Shown one piece after another: positions 5,473 to 12,824 of a stretch of 15,725 nt of DNA. Under the pieces are notes generated by a model. It had not been told where the DNA came from, made no database searches, and saw only the letters and a program-made list of their open reading frames with translations. Within the stretch, counting starts at the first letter, position 1. Each line of letters starts with the position of its first letter. Origin of the DNA: Myxococcales bacterium (GTDB lineage: Bacteria; Myxococcota; Polyangia; Polyangiales; Polyangiaceae); the NCBI GenBank assembly GCA_020430865.1, contig JAGQIY010000806.1, forward strand, positions 1-15,725, given 5' to 3'. Position numbers and translations under genes: made by a program.

Positions 5473-7314
5473 CTAGCCAAGGTTGCCAGCTCTCGCGCGG
5501 CGGACCGCTTCCTCGACCCGCTGGCGCAGCGCCCAGAGGTCGGCGCGAAGCCGTGGTGGTGTTCCGGGCAGGCTCGACCACAGGCAAGTCAGCGGATGCA
5601 GGAGACAGCTGAAGCTACCGTCTCGAGGAATGCGCTCCTGGAGCCCTTCGAACAGCGGGCGCAGCGTCTCGGTGTGTTCAGGCTCGTGGCGGGCGATGGC
5701 GGCGACGGCCACGAGCGCTGCGTTGGTGCTCCAGTCCACCGGGCCGTTCAACAGCGACTCGAGCGCCGCTTGCCTGACGGAGCCTTGCCAGCCGCCATCG
5801 AGGTTCGCGATCAACAGACAGCTGGCGATCTGGACGCGCTGCACCCAGTCCATGGGCTGCAACACGAGCGCATACTCCTCGGAGTCCGGTGGCTTTGGCA
5901 GGGGGATGTGCACCAGGCTGGCGAGCAGATCGCCAACCTGGGTTGGCGCCAGCGAGCGCGCCTGTTCCTTGGCCAGCTCCCACCACGCCGAGAGCCGATA
6001 CTCGCTGTAGGCGATGGCCTCGATCAGGGGCTGGACCTCGCTGGCGGGCTGCGGCAAGGCTGCGACCGCGGTCGTGCCCTCGTAGTGCCAGACACTGAAC
6101 AGAGGGTTGCCACGTGGAATTCTTGGGTCGGGCTCCGGCACGCGCTGGATGCCGAGGGAGAGCTTCGCGCGATGTCCCAGGAGCTGGACGCCGACGATGA
6201 ACCCGAGCTGAAGGCTCGGAGCCCCCAGCTGGGACAGGTTCAGGCGGATGTGCGCGGGTTGCTCCCGAGTGTCTTCCGGAGCGTGCTGCTTCAACGTCTC
6301 GATCGCGGCGCTCAGCGCAGCCGTTTCAGGGTCCAGAGGCGGTGGCAAGTGACCTACCCAGGCGGGAGTCTCCAGTCGGGAGAGCAGTTCACGCGCGCGT
6401 GCGTCGCCGCCGGAAGCCACGGCCCGCAGCGCCTCCAGGTGGCCAGGCTCCTCTTCCAAGAAGTAGCGGCAGAAGAGCAAGCTCGAGCTCGCCCACGTCT
6501 TCGACGGCGTGAGCTCCACGGCGCGCTCGTAGGCGAGCGATGCCGCCCGGAAGTCGCCGACGTCGAGCTGGATATCGCCCAGGTCCAGGTACGTCGAGGG
6601 TTCCCGTGGTTCCAGCTCGGTGGCGTGAATCAGAAGCTCAACCGCTTCTGGCAGATGGCAGCGCTCGCGCTCCGCGGCTGCCAGCGCCACCAGCGTGCGC
6701 CAGCTGCGCTCCAGTGCGACCAGCTGACGGGCGATCTGGGCCGCCCGCTGGGGGCGCTTCGTACGCCTCAGCAAGGTGACCACGAACAGCCCGAACTCGA
6801 CGTCGCGAGGAGCCTTGCGCAGCACGGCTTCGGCGATGGTCAGCACCGGCGCCACCCCATCGTCGCCCAGCTGCGCCTGACCGGTTCGAGCCGCGAGGGT
6901 GAGCTTTTGACTCAGGGCGCCCAGGGCGGCGCGATCGATGCCGCGCTCCAGAGCCTCCAGCCAGCGCGCGATCCACACCCAGGTTGGGATGCCTGGCACC
7001 GCCGCGAGCACATCGAGCATCAGGCCGCTGGCGTCCACCGCCTGGCCCATTTCCCCGAGGATAAATGCATGGCGCACGGCGACGTTCAGGTCCAGGGGGT
7101 TGCTGAGGGGCGCCAGGCTCAGCGGGTCGTCGACGCTGGACAGCAGCCTGCGCATCAAGGTCTGGTAGGCCGGGTTCGAAGGCTCGGCGAGCAGCAATTG
7201 AGTGAGGTGCTCGGCGGCCGTCTGGTGTTCCCCTGCGGCGAGGGAACGTTGCGCCTCGGCCAGCGCGTGCTCCAGGATCTCGTCGCGGCGTGTCTGTTCT
7301 CCTGCCACGCTCAT
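5473..7314 (-). CDS. TPR-containing protein, last gene of DUF2169 operon
   Basis: A 613-residue cytosolic protein with no signal peptide or membrane helix. TPR-like helical pairs are visible at about 14-46 and more clearly at 206-272, where PEAVELLIHATELEPREP and FRAASLAYERAVELTPS show the usual A8-G8-Y11-A20-P32 spacing. Residues about 345-440 look like a mixed beta domain (IRLNLSQLGAPSLQLGFIVG), followed by HEAT-like helices about 495-580. TPR proteins scaffold complexes; several T6SS clusters carry such accessory proteins. It starts 48 bases after the Cys-cluster gene and is probably cotranscribed with it. The only purine stretch upstream (AGGG, about 13 bases before the ATG) is a poor ribosome binding site. 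I cannot assign a specific partner. Confidence 0.8.
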   Translation of the reverse strand: MSVAGEQTRRDEILEHALAEAQRSLAAGEHQTAAEHLTQLLLAEPSNPAYQTLMRRLLSSVDDPLSLAPLSNPLDLNVAVRHAFILGEMGQAVDASGLMLDVLAAVPGIPTWVWIARWLEALERGIDRAALGALSQKLTLAARTGQAQLGDDGVAPVLTIAEAVLRKAPRDVEFGLFVVTLLRRTKRPQRAAQIARQLVALERSWRTLVALAAAERERCHLPEAVELLIHATELEPREPSTYLDLGDIQLDVGDFRAASLAYERAVELTPSKTWASSSLLFCRYFLEEEPGHLEALRAVASGGDARARELLSRLETPAWVGHLPPPLDPETAALSAAIETLKQHAPEDTREQPAHIRLNLSQLGAPSLQLGFIVGVQLLGHRAKLSLGIQRVPEPDPRIPRGNPLFSVWHYEGTTAVAALPQPASEVQPLIEAIAYSEYRLSAWWELAKEQARSLAPTQVGDLLASLVHIPLPKPPDSEEYALVLQPMDWVQRVQIASCLLIANLDGGWQGSVRQAALESLLNGPVDWSTNAALVAVAAIARHEPEHTETLRPLFEGLQERIPRDGSFSCLLHPLTCLWSSLPGTPPRLRADLWALRQRVEEAVRRARAGNLG

Positions 7315-7362
7315 TCAGGGAGGACCCTAGCTCGACCAAGCCAGGCGGAGAAGAACTTGAGC

Positions 7363-9099
7363 TCAGCCTGCTGACGTCGTCAGGGACTCGGACCTGAGCA
7401 GGCCCTCGAGCGCGGTCAGCGGCGAGCGGCGTGCCGCGTCGTCAGCGCTGCGGTCCGGACACCGCGAGAGCATGGCGCGCGCCAGCAGCAGGCGGGCGCA
7501 GCGTTGCTGGACGGCGTGGGACAGCGCTTCGTCGCCCTGGGCGAACTGATAGCCGAACAGCTGACAGCGCACGTAGGCCCACTCCGCGCGGCGCTGACGC
7601 TGGCGGAGGCTCCGCTCCGGCTCGAGATCGCTCCCGGACACCCAGGCCACCGACAGCAGACCCCGAACGGTTTCGGCGTCGCTGAGCGTCTCACTCGCCG
7701 TCAGCATCCACTCCACCAGGCGGCGTGTCCGGTCCGTTGGTGCACGCCACGCGGCGGACTCCACCCGACCCTTGGCGTAGCTCTGCAGCCGCTGGATCCA
7801 GTTCGCCAGCGCGTAGATCGGCGGCGCCGAGATCTCGAAATCGGGGTCGCCGGCCGCGTCACCCCAGCTCCACATCCAGTGCACGGGGTCGACGTCGCGG
7901 GGCTCCTCTGGCATGCGCTCGAGGCCGCTGTCCACCCAGTCGCGCAGCTGCGCGAGGGACAGGCGTCGCTCCGCGTCGAGGGCGAAGTCCGAACGGAGCC
8001 GAGTGACCGGGCGCTCGTGAGCGAGTCCTGCTTCGTTCTCAGGGAGTTCGGGTGGCGCTGTCGCTATTTCTCCGAGGAAACTGCGTTCGACGCAGGGACA
8101 CTCGAAGACGGGGACAGCGGCCAGGTGCCGTCCGTCATCGATCAAGGTGAGGGGGTAGTCTCTGCAGCCTCGAGGCTTGGCGCCGTGGGCATGCAACGCG
8201 CAGCTCGAGTCTCTGTCCAGGAACACACACGCGCCGTCCCGAGTCGCCACAGCCTGGATCGCGGGGTCCGCTCCGAACGCGGGCAAGAACACGCGCGCGT
8301 GCCGCGTGGTCAGCCCTGGAGCCCGGAAGCTCCGAGCGGCGCTGGCTTCAGCGGCGTCGAACAGCATCGACGAGTAGGTGCGACAGCAGCTGCCGTTGCC
8401 GTCACACCCCAGGGTGAGCCCCGGGAGCGCGCGGATCGGTCGCTCCTCGAAGCGCTCGACTTTTTGTTCCCCGGGGATACCACCGGCGAGCTCGCCTCGC
8501 TCATGCAGCTCTCGCAACAACGCGTGCAGCTGGGAACGCTTGCGCAGCCGACCGCGGCGACTCAGCTCGAGAACCAGTCCCTCCTCGTCCCGCGTCCCGT
8601 CGGCGAGCTCCAGCCACTCGAACTGCTCGGGCTCGAGCTCCAGCGCATCCCCACGTGCGTTGTCGTGCAGCAGCAGGTGCGCGCAGTCAGCCATCACGTG
8701 GAGCCGAGGGAGCACATGGTCTGCCAGGCGCGGTCGGTGGGGGGGAGGGGGTCCTTCGGCGGCTCCCTCCGCCGTTGCTGCGTCTTCTGCGCGAGCCGTT
8801 TCCGCGGGCTCGGGCCGAGTCCCTGGCGGATGGCAGGCGAGCAGCGCTCGGACCCGCTCCAGGTTCTCCTCTTGACGAGGCCCTTCCGCCTGGAACCAAC
8901 GCTGGGCGAAGCGTGCGTCGTCGACCAGATACAGCCATCCGCCTTCGAAGACGCTGTACAGCAGCTGCCGCGGATGCCGGGCGTCGCCAGGGATGATGTT
9001 CGTCAGCTGCCAGCCCGCGTAGCGAGCGGCGTCATCGATGGCGTCGCCATCGACTTCTCCCGCGAGGACGACTCGCTTCGGGGCTTCGTCAGCGGACAC
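7363..9099 (-). CDS. YkgJ-type Cys-cluster protein with PqqD-like segment
   Basis: A 578-residue protein. The frame is open to 9171, but the GTG at 9099 is chosen because it overlaps the upstream stop by 11 bases, typical of coupled translation. Residues 230-336 contain a CxxxxxCC cluster (C232, C238, C239), GACVFLDRDSSC (C291, C300), GCRDYP (C312) and ECPC (C334, C336): the layout of the YkgJ / CxxCxxCC family (PF03692), thought to bind Zn or an iron centre and related to the flagellin N-methylase FliB. Residues about 136-208 resemble a PqqD-like winged helix (LELEPEQFEWLELADGTRDE… ending LHERGEL). The rest is helical with no signal peptide. Its position with a DUF2169 chaperone and a thiolase-like protein suggests an enzyme or metal protein serving T6SS cargo; the substrate is unknown. 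Confidence 0.8.
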   Translation of the reverse strand: MSADEAPKRVVLAGEVDGDAIDDAARYAGWQLTNIIPGDARHPRQLLYSVFEGGWLYLVDDARFAQRWFQAEGPRQEENLERVRALLACHPPGTRPEPAETARAEDAATAEGAAEGPPPPHRPRLADHVLPRLHVMADCAHLLLHDNARGDALELEPEQFEWLELADGTRDEEGLVLELSRRGRLRKRSQLHALLRELHERGELAGGIPGEQKVERFEERPIRALPGLTLGCDGNGSCCRTYSSMLFDAAEASAARSFRAPGLTTRHARVFLPAFGADPAIQAVATRDGACVFLDRDSSCALHAHGAKPRGCRDYPLTLIDDGRHLAAVPVFECPCVERSFLGEIATAPPELPENEAGLAHERPVTRLRSDFALDAERRLSLAQLRDWVDSGLERMPEEPRDVDPVHWMWSWGDAAGDPDFEISAPPIYALANWIQRLQSYAKGRVESAAWRAPTDRTRRLVEWMLTASETLSDAETVRGLLSVAWVSGSDLEPERSLRQRQRRAEWAYVRCQLFGYQFAQGDEALSHAVQQRCARLLLARAMLSRCPDRSADDAARRSPLTALEGLLRSESLTTSAG

Positions 9100-10252
9100 G
9101 ACCAGCGGGCCCGGAGCTCTGCGGATACGCCGGGTTCGCGCCGGAGGCGGGGCGCATGCTCTGGGGCGCATCCTCGCCCAGCGCGCGGGTCGAGTCCGAG
9201 GTTTGGCCAGCGATCAGCACCGTCCGGGCGCCGGCGTCGCTTCCGGCATAGAGCATCACTCGCTGGTGAGGCGCGTAGCCACGTCGATAGGCCTCGAACA
9301 CCAGGACCAGCATCAACGGCAACGCCGTGGCCCCCATGTGTCCCAGGCGGTGGGCGGGGAAATCGCCTTGTTGAGGTAGCTCGAAGGCGCGCTGGCTACG
9401 CACCGTCAGCGCCTGCCACTCGTAGATCTCCCGCATCTCGTAGGTCGCGTCTCCCAGCAGCCAGCCGCACTTGAGCTGGTTCGCCAGCAGTGGCTCCATC
9501 GCTTTCCGTGCGGCAACGGTCAGGCCGGCGGCCTCGTAGGCGGACTCGTCGTTGTCGGGGGTGGCTCGCTCGTAGGCGACGCCGACGCTGTGCAGCGCCA
9601 CGTGGGCAGTCAGGTCCAGCTTGCGCGCCAACCGTTCACTGCACAGCAGCAGGAACGCCGCGCCCTCACCCCCGATCATGCCATCGAGGTGATCCGAGGA
9701 GAACAGACGGCCGCGCTCCTCGAGCGTCCGGATCACGACCGGGTCGTAGTCGGAGTGGACAGCGCCGACGATGATCACATCGGCTTGTCCCATGGTGATC
9801 AGGCTGGCCGCCTGTTCGAGGAACAAGCCAGGCGCCGCCGGGCCCTCGATACGCGTCTCGATGGTGACGTTCTCGTGTGCGAGCTTTCGCGCCCGGAACA
9901 AAAGGCTGCTCGCCACCCGCTGAGCTGCCGAGAGGCCGCTCGCGTCGGGGGCCCCGAGCCACTCGTCGACACACAGATAGAGCTTGATGCGCAGCGTCCT
10001 CGCGTGCTCGCCGAGGTTCAGCATGACCTCTTCGAGCGCAGGCAGCGCGAGCTGGATCAGTCGCGCGTCCCCGCTCAGCCAGGGGTCGAGCGTGGGGACC
10101 GAGCACAGGGTCACCTTGTTCTCGATGGAGTCGAGGATCGCCGACTCCCGCATGCCGATGTGCCCCGTACGATAGACGAAGGCGGTCTCTGGCGCGGTGG
10201 CGCCCAGGCTAGTCTGGGCTCCGACGCCCGCGATGACGCATAGCGAGTTCAT
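9089..10252 (-). CDS. Thiolase-fold / beta-ketoacyl synthase-like protein, catalytic Cys missing
   Basis: A 387-residue protein with the outline of the ketosynthase/thiolase fold: GQADVIIVGAVHSDYDP (155-171), DGMIGGEGAAFLLL (190-203) and a GHMGA box (304-308). At the nucleophile position, where ketosynthases have A-C-S-S, it reads A-A-P-G (139-142). The usual HGTGT box is replaced by GDATYE (268-272 region). The His of the last box is kept (H305). It is therefore unlikely to condense acyl groups and may act as a binding or structural protein. The ATG at 10252 lies 11 bases after the DUF2169 stop and has GGAG 5 bases upstream. The stop overlaps the next gene by 11 bases. The C-terminal 35 residues are Ser/Pro/Ala-rich. 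Similar proteins labelled 3-oxoacyl-ACP synthase occur beside DUF2169 genes, as I recall. Confidence 0.8.
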   Translation of the reverse strand: MNSLCVIAGVGAQTSLGATAPETAFVYRTGHIGMRESAILDSIENKVTLCSVPTLDPWLSGDARLIQLALPALEEVMLNLGEHARTLRIKLYLCVDEWLGAPDASGLSAAQRVASSLLFRARKLAHENVTIETRIEGPAAPGLFLEQAASLITMGQADVIIVGAVHSDYDPVVIRTLEERGRLFSSDHLDGMIGGEGAAFLLLCSERLARKLDLTAHVALHSVGVAYERATPDNDESAYEAAGLTVAARKAMEPLLANQLKCGWLLGDATYEMREIYEWQALTVRSQRAFELPQQGDFPAHRLGHMGATALPLMLVLVFEAYRRGYAPHQRVMLYAGSDAGARTVLIAGQTSDSTRALGEDAPQSMRPASGANPAYPQSSGPAGRVR

Positions 10253-10263
10253 GGGTGCTCCGC

Positions 10264-11307
10264 TCACGGGACGACGGCGACTTCCGAGACGATCGTGTTC
10301 GAGTCCTTCATCCGCCGCGGCGCCTTCGTCGATGCGCGCCAAACCATCTCGACGGCGATGGGCTTCTCCGGACCGATCCCCAGCACGTCGATCAGGACGG
10401 TGTCCAGCTGGGGTTTGACCACGAGGGGTTCGCGTCCCTCGACCTCGAACTCGACCTGTACGCCGACCAGCGGCAGGTTGAACTGCAACACACCTCCGCC
10501 CGGGATCAGGTTCAGCAGCTGCACCGCCTCGCCGCCACGAAACGGGAGCTCGGACCACAGGCCGGGAGACGCGCTCACGTTGTAGCGATCGTCGAAGTCC
10601 TTGGGCAGCAACGGTGCCCGAAGCTCTTGCCAGGCCGTGTCGTAGGTCCCTGCGTACCGTCGCCGCGGCAAGTAGCTCCTGCCGGTGGCGCCGATGTTCG
10701 CGGGCGGAGGCGCGGTCTTGTAGTTGACGATGGGATGCGCTGGGTCTTCGAGGTGCGGCGCTGGTTGATGGGTCAGCACGCTGGGATCGCGCACGCAGCC
10801 CATGCCGACCGGGTTGCGCCCCTCCTCGACGATGTCCTCCTCGTCGCTGTCGTCGAACCCTCCCCAGGCGTAGTCGTAGCGCATCTCGAGCTGTGAGATG
10901 GGCCGCGCCTCACTGATGCCGGTGCCGTTCTTTTCCCACACGCGAAGTCCGTGGACCTTCACCGCCTTCTGCAGCTGGCCGGCCCGCACCAGTACATCGA
11001 AGCTCGGCACCGGCTTGCCCTCCGGGGCGTGGGCGGTGCCGACGACGACCACGTCGGTGCCAGGCTTGCGCAAGCAGAGGTCCCCTGGGTAGGCGATGCT
11101 CGGGATCTCGGGCTCTCCCCAGGGCACGTCCGCGAACCAGAGCGGGCGCATGCGGTGCTCGGGTGCCAGCTCGAGGGGGCCGGAGCGATCGTGGGGCATC
11201 TCCCAGGTGGCCTTGATGACCACGGCGAGCTTCTCCCCGTCCTTGTCGAGCAACAGCTGAGGATGGGCGAAGAAATCCGTCTGGTTGTCCAGGGGCGGTT
11301 GATCCAC
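10264..11307 (-). CDS. DUF2169 protein, probable T6SS effector chaperone
   Basis: A 347-residue protein from GTG 11307 (the frame is open to 11430, but the upstream part is low-complexity and unlike the family). Family features: LAVVIKATWEM near the start (27-37), DVPWGEPEIPSIAYPGD (60-76), KPGTDVVVVGTAHAP (81-95), a VHGLRVW strand (118-124), MRYDYAWGG (142-150) and NPVGMG (165-170). DUF2169 proteins act as T6SS chaperones; TecT of Pseudomonas aeruginosa loads a PAAR effector with a co-chaperone. The DUF4150 effector at 614-1669 is a plausible client, although it lies 9 kb away and another client outside the window is possible. It is the first gene of the minus-strand operon, with no ribosome binding site and a -10-like TACACT 6 bases upstream. 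Cytosolic. Confidence 0.85.
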   Translation of the reverse strand: MDQPPLDNQTDFFAHPQLLLDKDGEKLAVVIKATWEMPHDRSGPLELAPEHRMRPLWFADVPWGEPEIPSIAYPGDLCLRKPGTDVVVVGTAHAPEGKPVPSFDVLVRAGQLQKAVKVHGLRVWEKNGTGISEARPISQLEMRYDYAWGGFDDSDEEDIVEEGRNPVGMGCVRDPSVLTHQPAPHLEDPAHPIVNYKTAPPPANIGATGRSYLPRRRYAGTYDTAWQELRAPLLPKDFDDRYNVSASPGLWSELPFRGGEAVQLLNLIPGGGVLQFNLPLVGVQVEFEVEGREPLVVKPQLDTVLIDVLGIGPEKPIAVEMVWRASTKAPRRMKDSNTIVSEVAVVP

Positions 11308-11313
11308 GGGGGC

Positions 11314-11319
11314 AGTGTA
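11314..11319 (-). promoter_or_regulatory. Candidate -10 element (TACACT) of the DUF2169 operon
   Basis: On the minus strand TACACT sits 6 bases before the GTG at 11307, so the transcript would begin at the start codon. A TTGGCC box lies upstream, but 20 bases away, longer than ideal. This is a weak prediction, supported mainly by the absence of any ribosome binding site and the divergent gene on the other side of the gap. Confidence 0.3.
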
Positions 11320-11471
11320 GACGCATCCGACGGCCGAGTGGCCAAGAACCCGTTGACGCCTCGGCGCTCGGGCGCGGGGACCCGAGGGGGCGTCATATCC
11401 GCGCGGTTTGGGGCCGATTGGCAGCCGCACACAAAGTGGCTGGGAGGCGATCTATTGCCTATGGTTGCCCG

Positions 11472-12773
11472 ATGAGATTGGCTTTCGTGGGGGTGGTCGC
11501 GCTCGGCTGCCTGGTCGGATGTGGGGGGAGCGACGGGGGCGGCGGGACCGGAGGCGACGGTGGGAGTGGCAGTGGAGGCAGTGGCGGCGCGGGAGGTTCC
11601 GGAGGCAGCGCGTCACAGCAGCCCGTGTCATTGGCCGCCGGCGCCCAGCACGTGTGTGCGCTGTTCGACGACGGTGGCGTGCGCTGTTGGGGCAACAACA
11701 GCGACGGCCAGCTCGGGATCGGATCGACGGAGTCGATCGGGGACGACGAGCAGGTGTCCGAGGGGCAGCCCGTGCCCCTCGAGGAGCCAGCGATCGCCCT
11801 GGACGCGGGACGCGCTCATACGTGCGTTCTGCTCGAGAGTCATCGCATCCAGTGCTGGGGCAACAACACCGTCGGTCAGCTCGGGATCGGATCGAAGGAG
11901 ACCATTGGTGACGACGAACCAGTCAGCGATGGTGGCTTTGCCCAGGTCGGGGGTGAGGTGGCGCAAATGAGTGCCGGCGCGAGCCACGTTTGCGCACTGC
12001 TGACCAACGGGAGCCTTCGCTGCTGGGGTCTCTCCATGGCTGGAGAGCTGGGCTACGGAAACCTCGACACGATCGGCGACGACGAAGCGCCATCGATGGC
12101 TGGGGACGTGCCCGTTGGCTTCAACCCCCAGCATATCTGGGCCGGCTTCTTCCGTACCTGCGCCTGGGACGCTCAGCAGGTCGCCTGCTGGGGCATCAAC
12201 AACGTGGGCCAGCTCGGGCGAGGCAACACCGACAACGTGGGCGACGATGAGCCGGCCAGCGCAGGGAGTGTCTCCCCCGGGTTCGGGCTGGAAGCCGTCG
12301 GCGGCGGCATCGCTCATACCTGCTTCGTTGGCACTGGCGGCGAGCTCAAGTGCGTGGGCGCAGGGATGGATGGCCAGCTGGGCTCCGGCGGCACGGACGA
12401 CCTCGGCGACGACGAGCCGCTGTCGTCGGTGTCCGCATTGATGGTCGGGGAAGTGATCAAGGTGACCGGCGGTCAGCGTCACACCTGTGCGCTCAAGGCG
12501 GATGGCACGATCCGGTGCTGGGGGGCGGGGGACGCTGGGCAGCTGGGCAAAGGCGACACCCTGAGCGTGGACGCGGCGGACGCGACCTCGGACCTGGACC
12601 TCCCGAAGGCGACCGACCTGGCGTGCACGATGATGTCGTGCTGTGCGCTGACGGTTGACGGAGTGCGCTGCTGGGGGAGCGGAGACAACGGCGTGCTCGG
12701 AACGGGAAGCACCGACGCGATCGGCGACGACGAACCTGCGCGATCCGGACAGGCCGTGCGTTTTGCCCCGTAA
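11472..12773 (+). CDS. RCC1-repeat lipoprotein
   Basis: A 433-residue exported lipoprotein. The start MRLAFVGVVALGCLVGC is a lipoprotein signal with lipobox LVGC and the lipidated Cys at 17; this fixes ATG 11472 as the start. Residues 18-48 are a Gly/Ser tether. From about 52 to the end there are seven RCC1/BNR-type blades, each with a [HR][VT]C…[RQK]C[WV]G core, a [GE]LG or QLG turn and usually a GDDE motif (six of seven copies; the sixth blade is degenerate). Seven blades fit one closed beta-propeller. The two Cys per blade could form disulphides outside the cytoplasm. Proteins of this style are abundant in Polyangia-like genomes with unknown ligands. It is transcribed divergently from the DUF2169 operon and followed after 51 bases by another lipoprotein gene. 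The function is probably binding at the cell surface; this is inference. Confidence 0.9.
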   Translation: MRLAFVGVVALGCLVGCGGSDGGGGTGGDGGSGSGGSGGAGGSGGSASQQPVSLAAGAQHVCALFDDGGVRCWGNNSDGQLGIGSTESIGDDEQVSEGQPVPLEEPAIALDAGRAHTCVLLESHRIQCWGNNTVGQLGIGSKETIGDDEPVSDGGFAQVGGEVAQMSAGASHVCALLTNGSLRCWGLSMAGELGYGNLDTIGDDEAPSMAGDVPVGFNPQHIWAGFFRTCAWDAQQVACWGINNVGQLGRGNTDNVGDDEPASAGSVSPGFGLEAVGGGIAHTCFVGTGGELKCVGAGMDGQLGSGGTDDLGDDEPLSSVSALMVGEVIKVTGGQRHTCALKADGTIRCWGAGDAGQLGKGDTLSVDAADATSDLDLPKATDLACTMMSCCALTVDGVRCWGSGDNGVLGTGSTDAIGDDEPARSGQAVRFAP

Positions 12774-12824
12774 GCTTCGTCCGCAAGTCCAAGATCGAGT
12801 ACATTTGCCTGGGGTACTTTGCGG

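Noticed and set aside
5380..5476. Possible frameshift at the 3' end of the HEAT-repeat gene, because a neighbouring frame continues to 5476 with an Ala/Val/Arg helix-like tail
   Set aside because: The annotated frame ends normally and both frames have equally high G/C at third positions here, so there is no clear reason to propose an error or mutation.
5596..7374. 592-residue open frame on the plus strand
   Set aside because: Antisense shadow of the TPR gene; Gln/Arg-rich and low complexity, no recognisable domain.
9100..9171. Longer start for the Cys-cluster protein at 9171
   Set aside because: The extra 24 residues are Arg/Pro/Ala-rich and lie inside the upstream gene. GTG 9099 gives the usual short overlap with the upstream stop.
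7504..9474. 656-residue open frame on the plus strand
   Set aside because: Antisense to the Cys-cluster gene, whose YkgJ motifs are clear. The C-terminal part is Arg/Pro/Ser-rich noise.
10253..10558. Upstream extension of the thiolase-like protein to 10558
   Set aside because: The extension overlaps the DUF2169 coding end and has an Arg-rich shadow composition. ATG 10252 has a ribosome binding site and begins the fold's first strand.
11367..11386. CTCGGG/CCCGAG hairpin in the divergent gap before the RCC1 gene
   Set aside because: Only 6 bp with an 8-base loop in very GC-rich DNA; expected by chance and not linked to any start or stop.
12774..12824. Terminator or promoter between the two lipoprotein genes
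   Set aside because: Only a 6-bp CCGCAA/TTGCGG match and weak -10-like boxes (TACATT, TACTTT) without a -35. Not enough to call either element.
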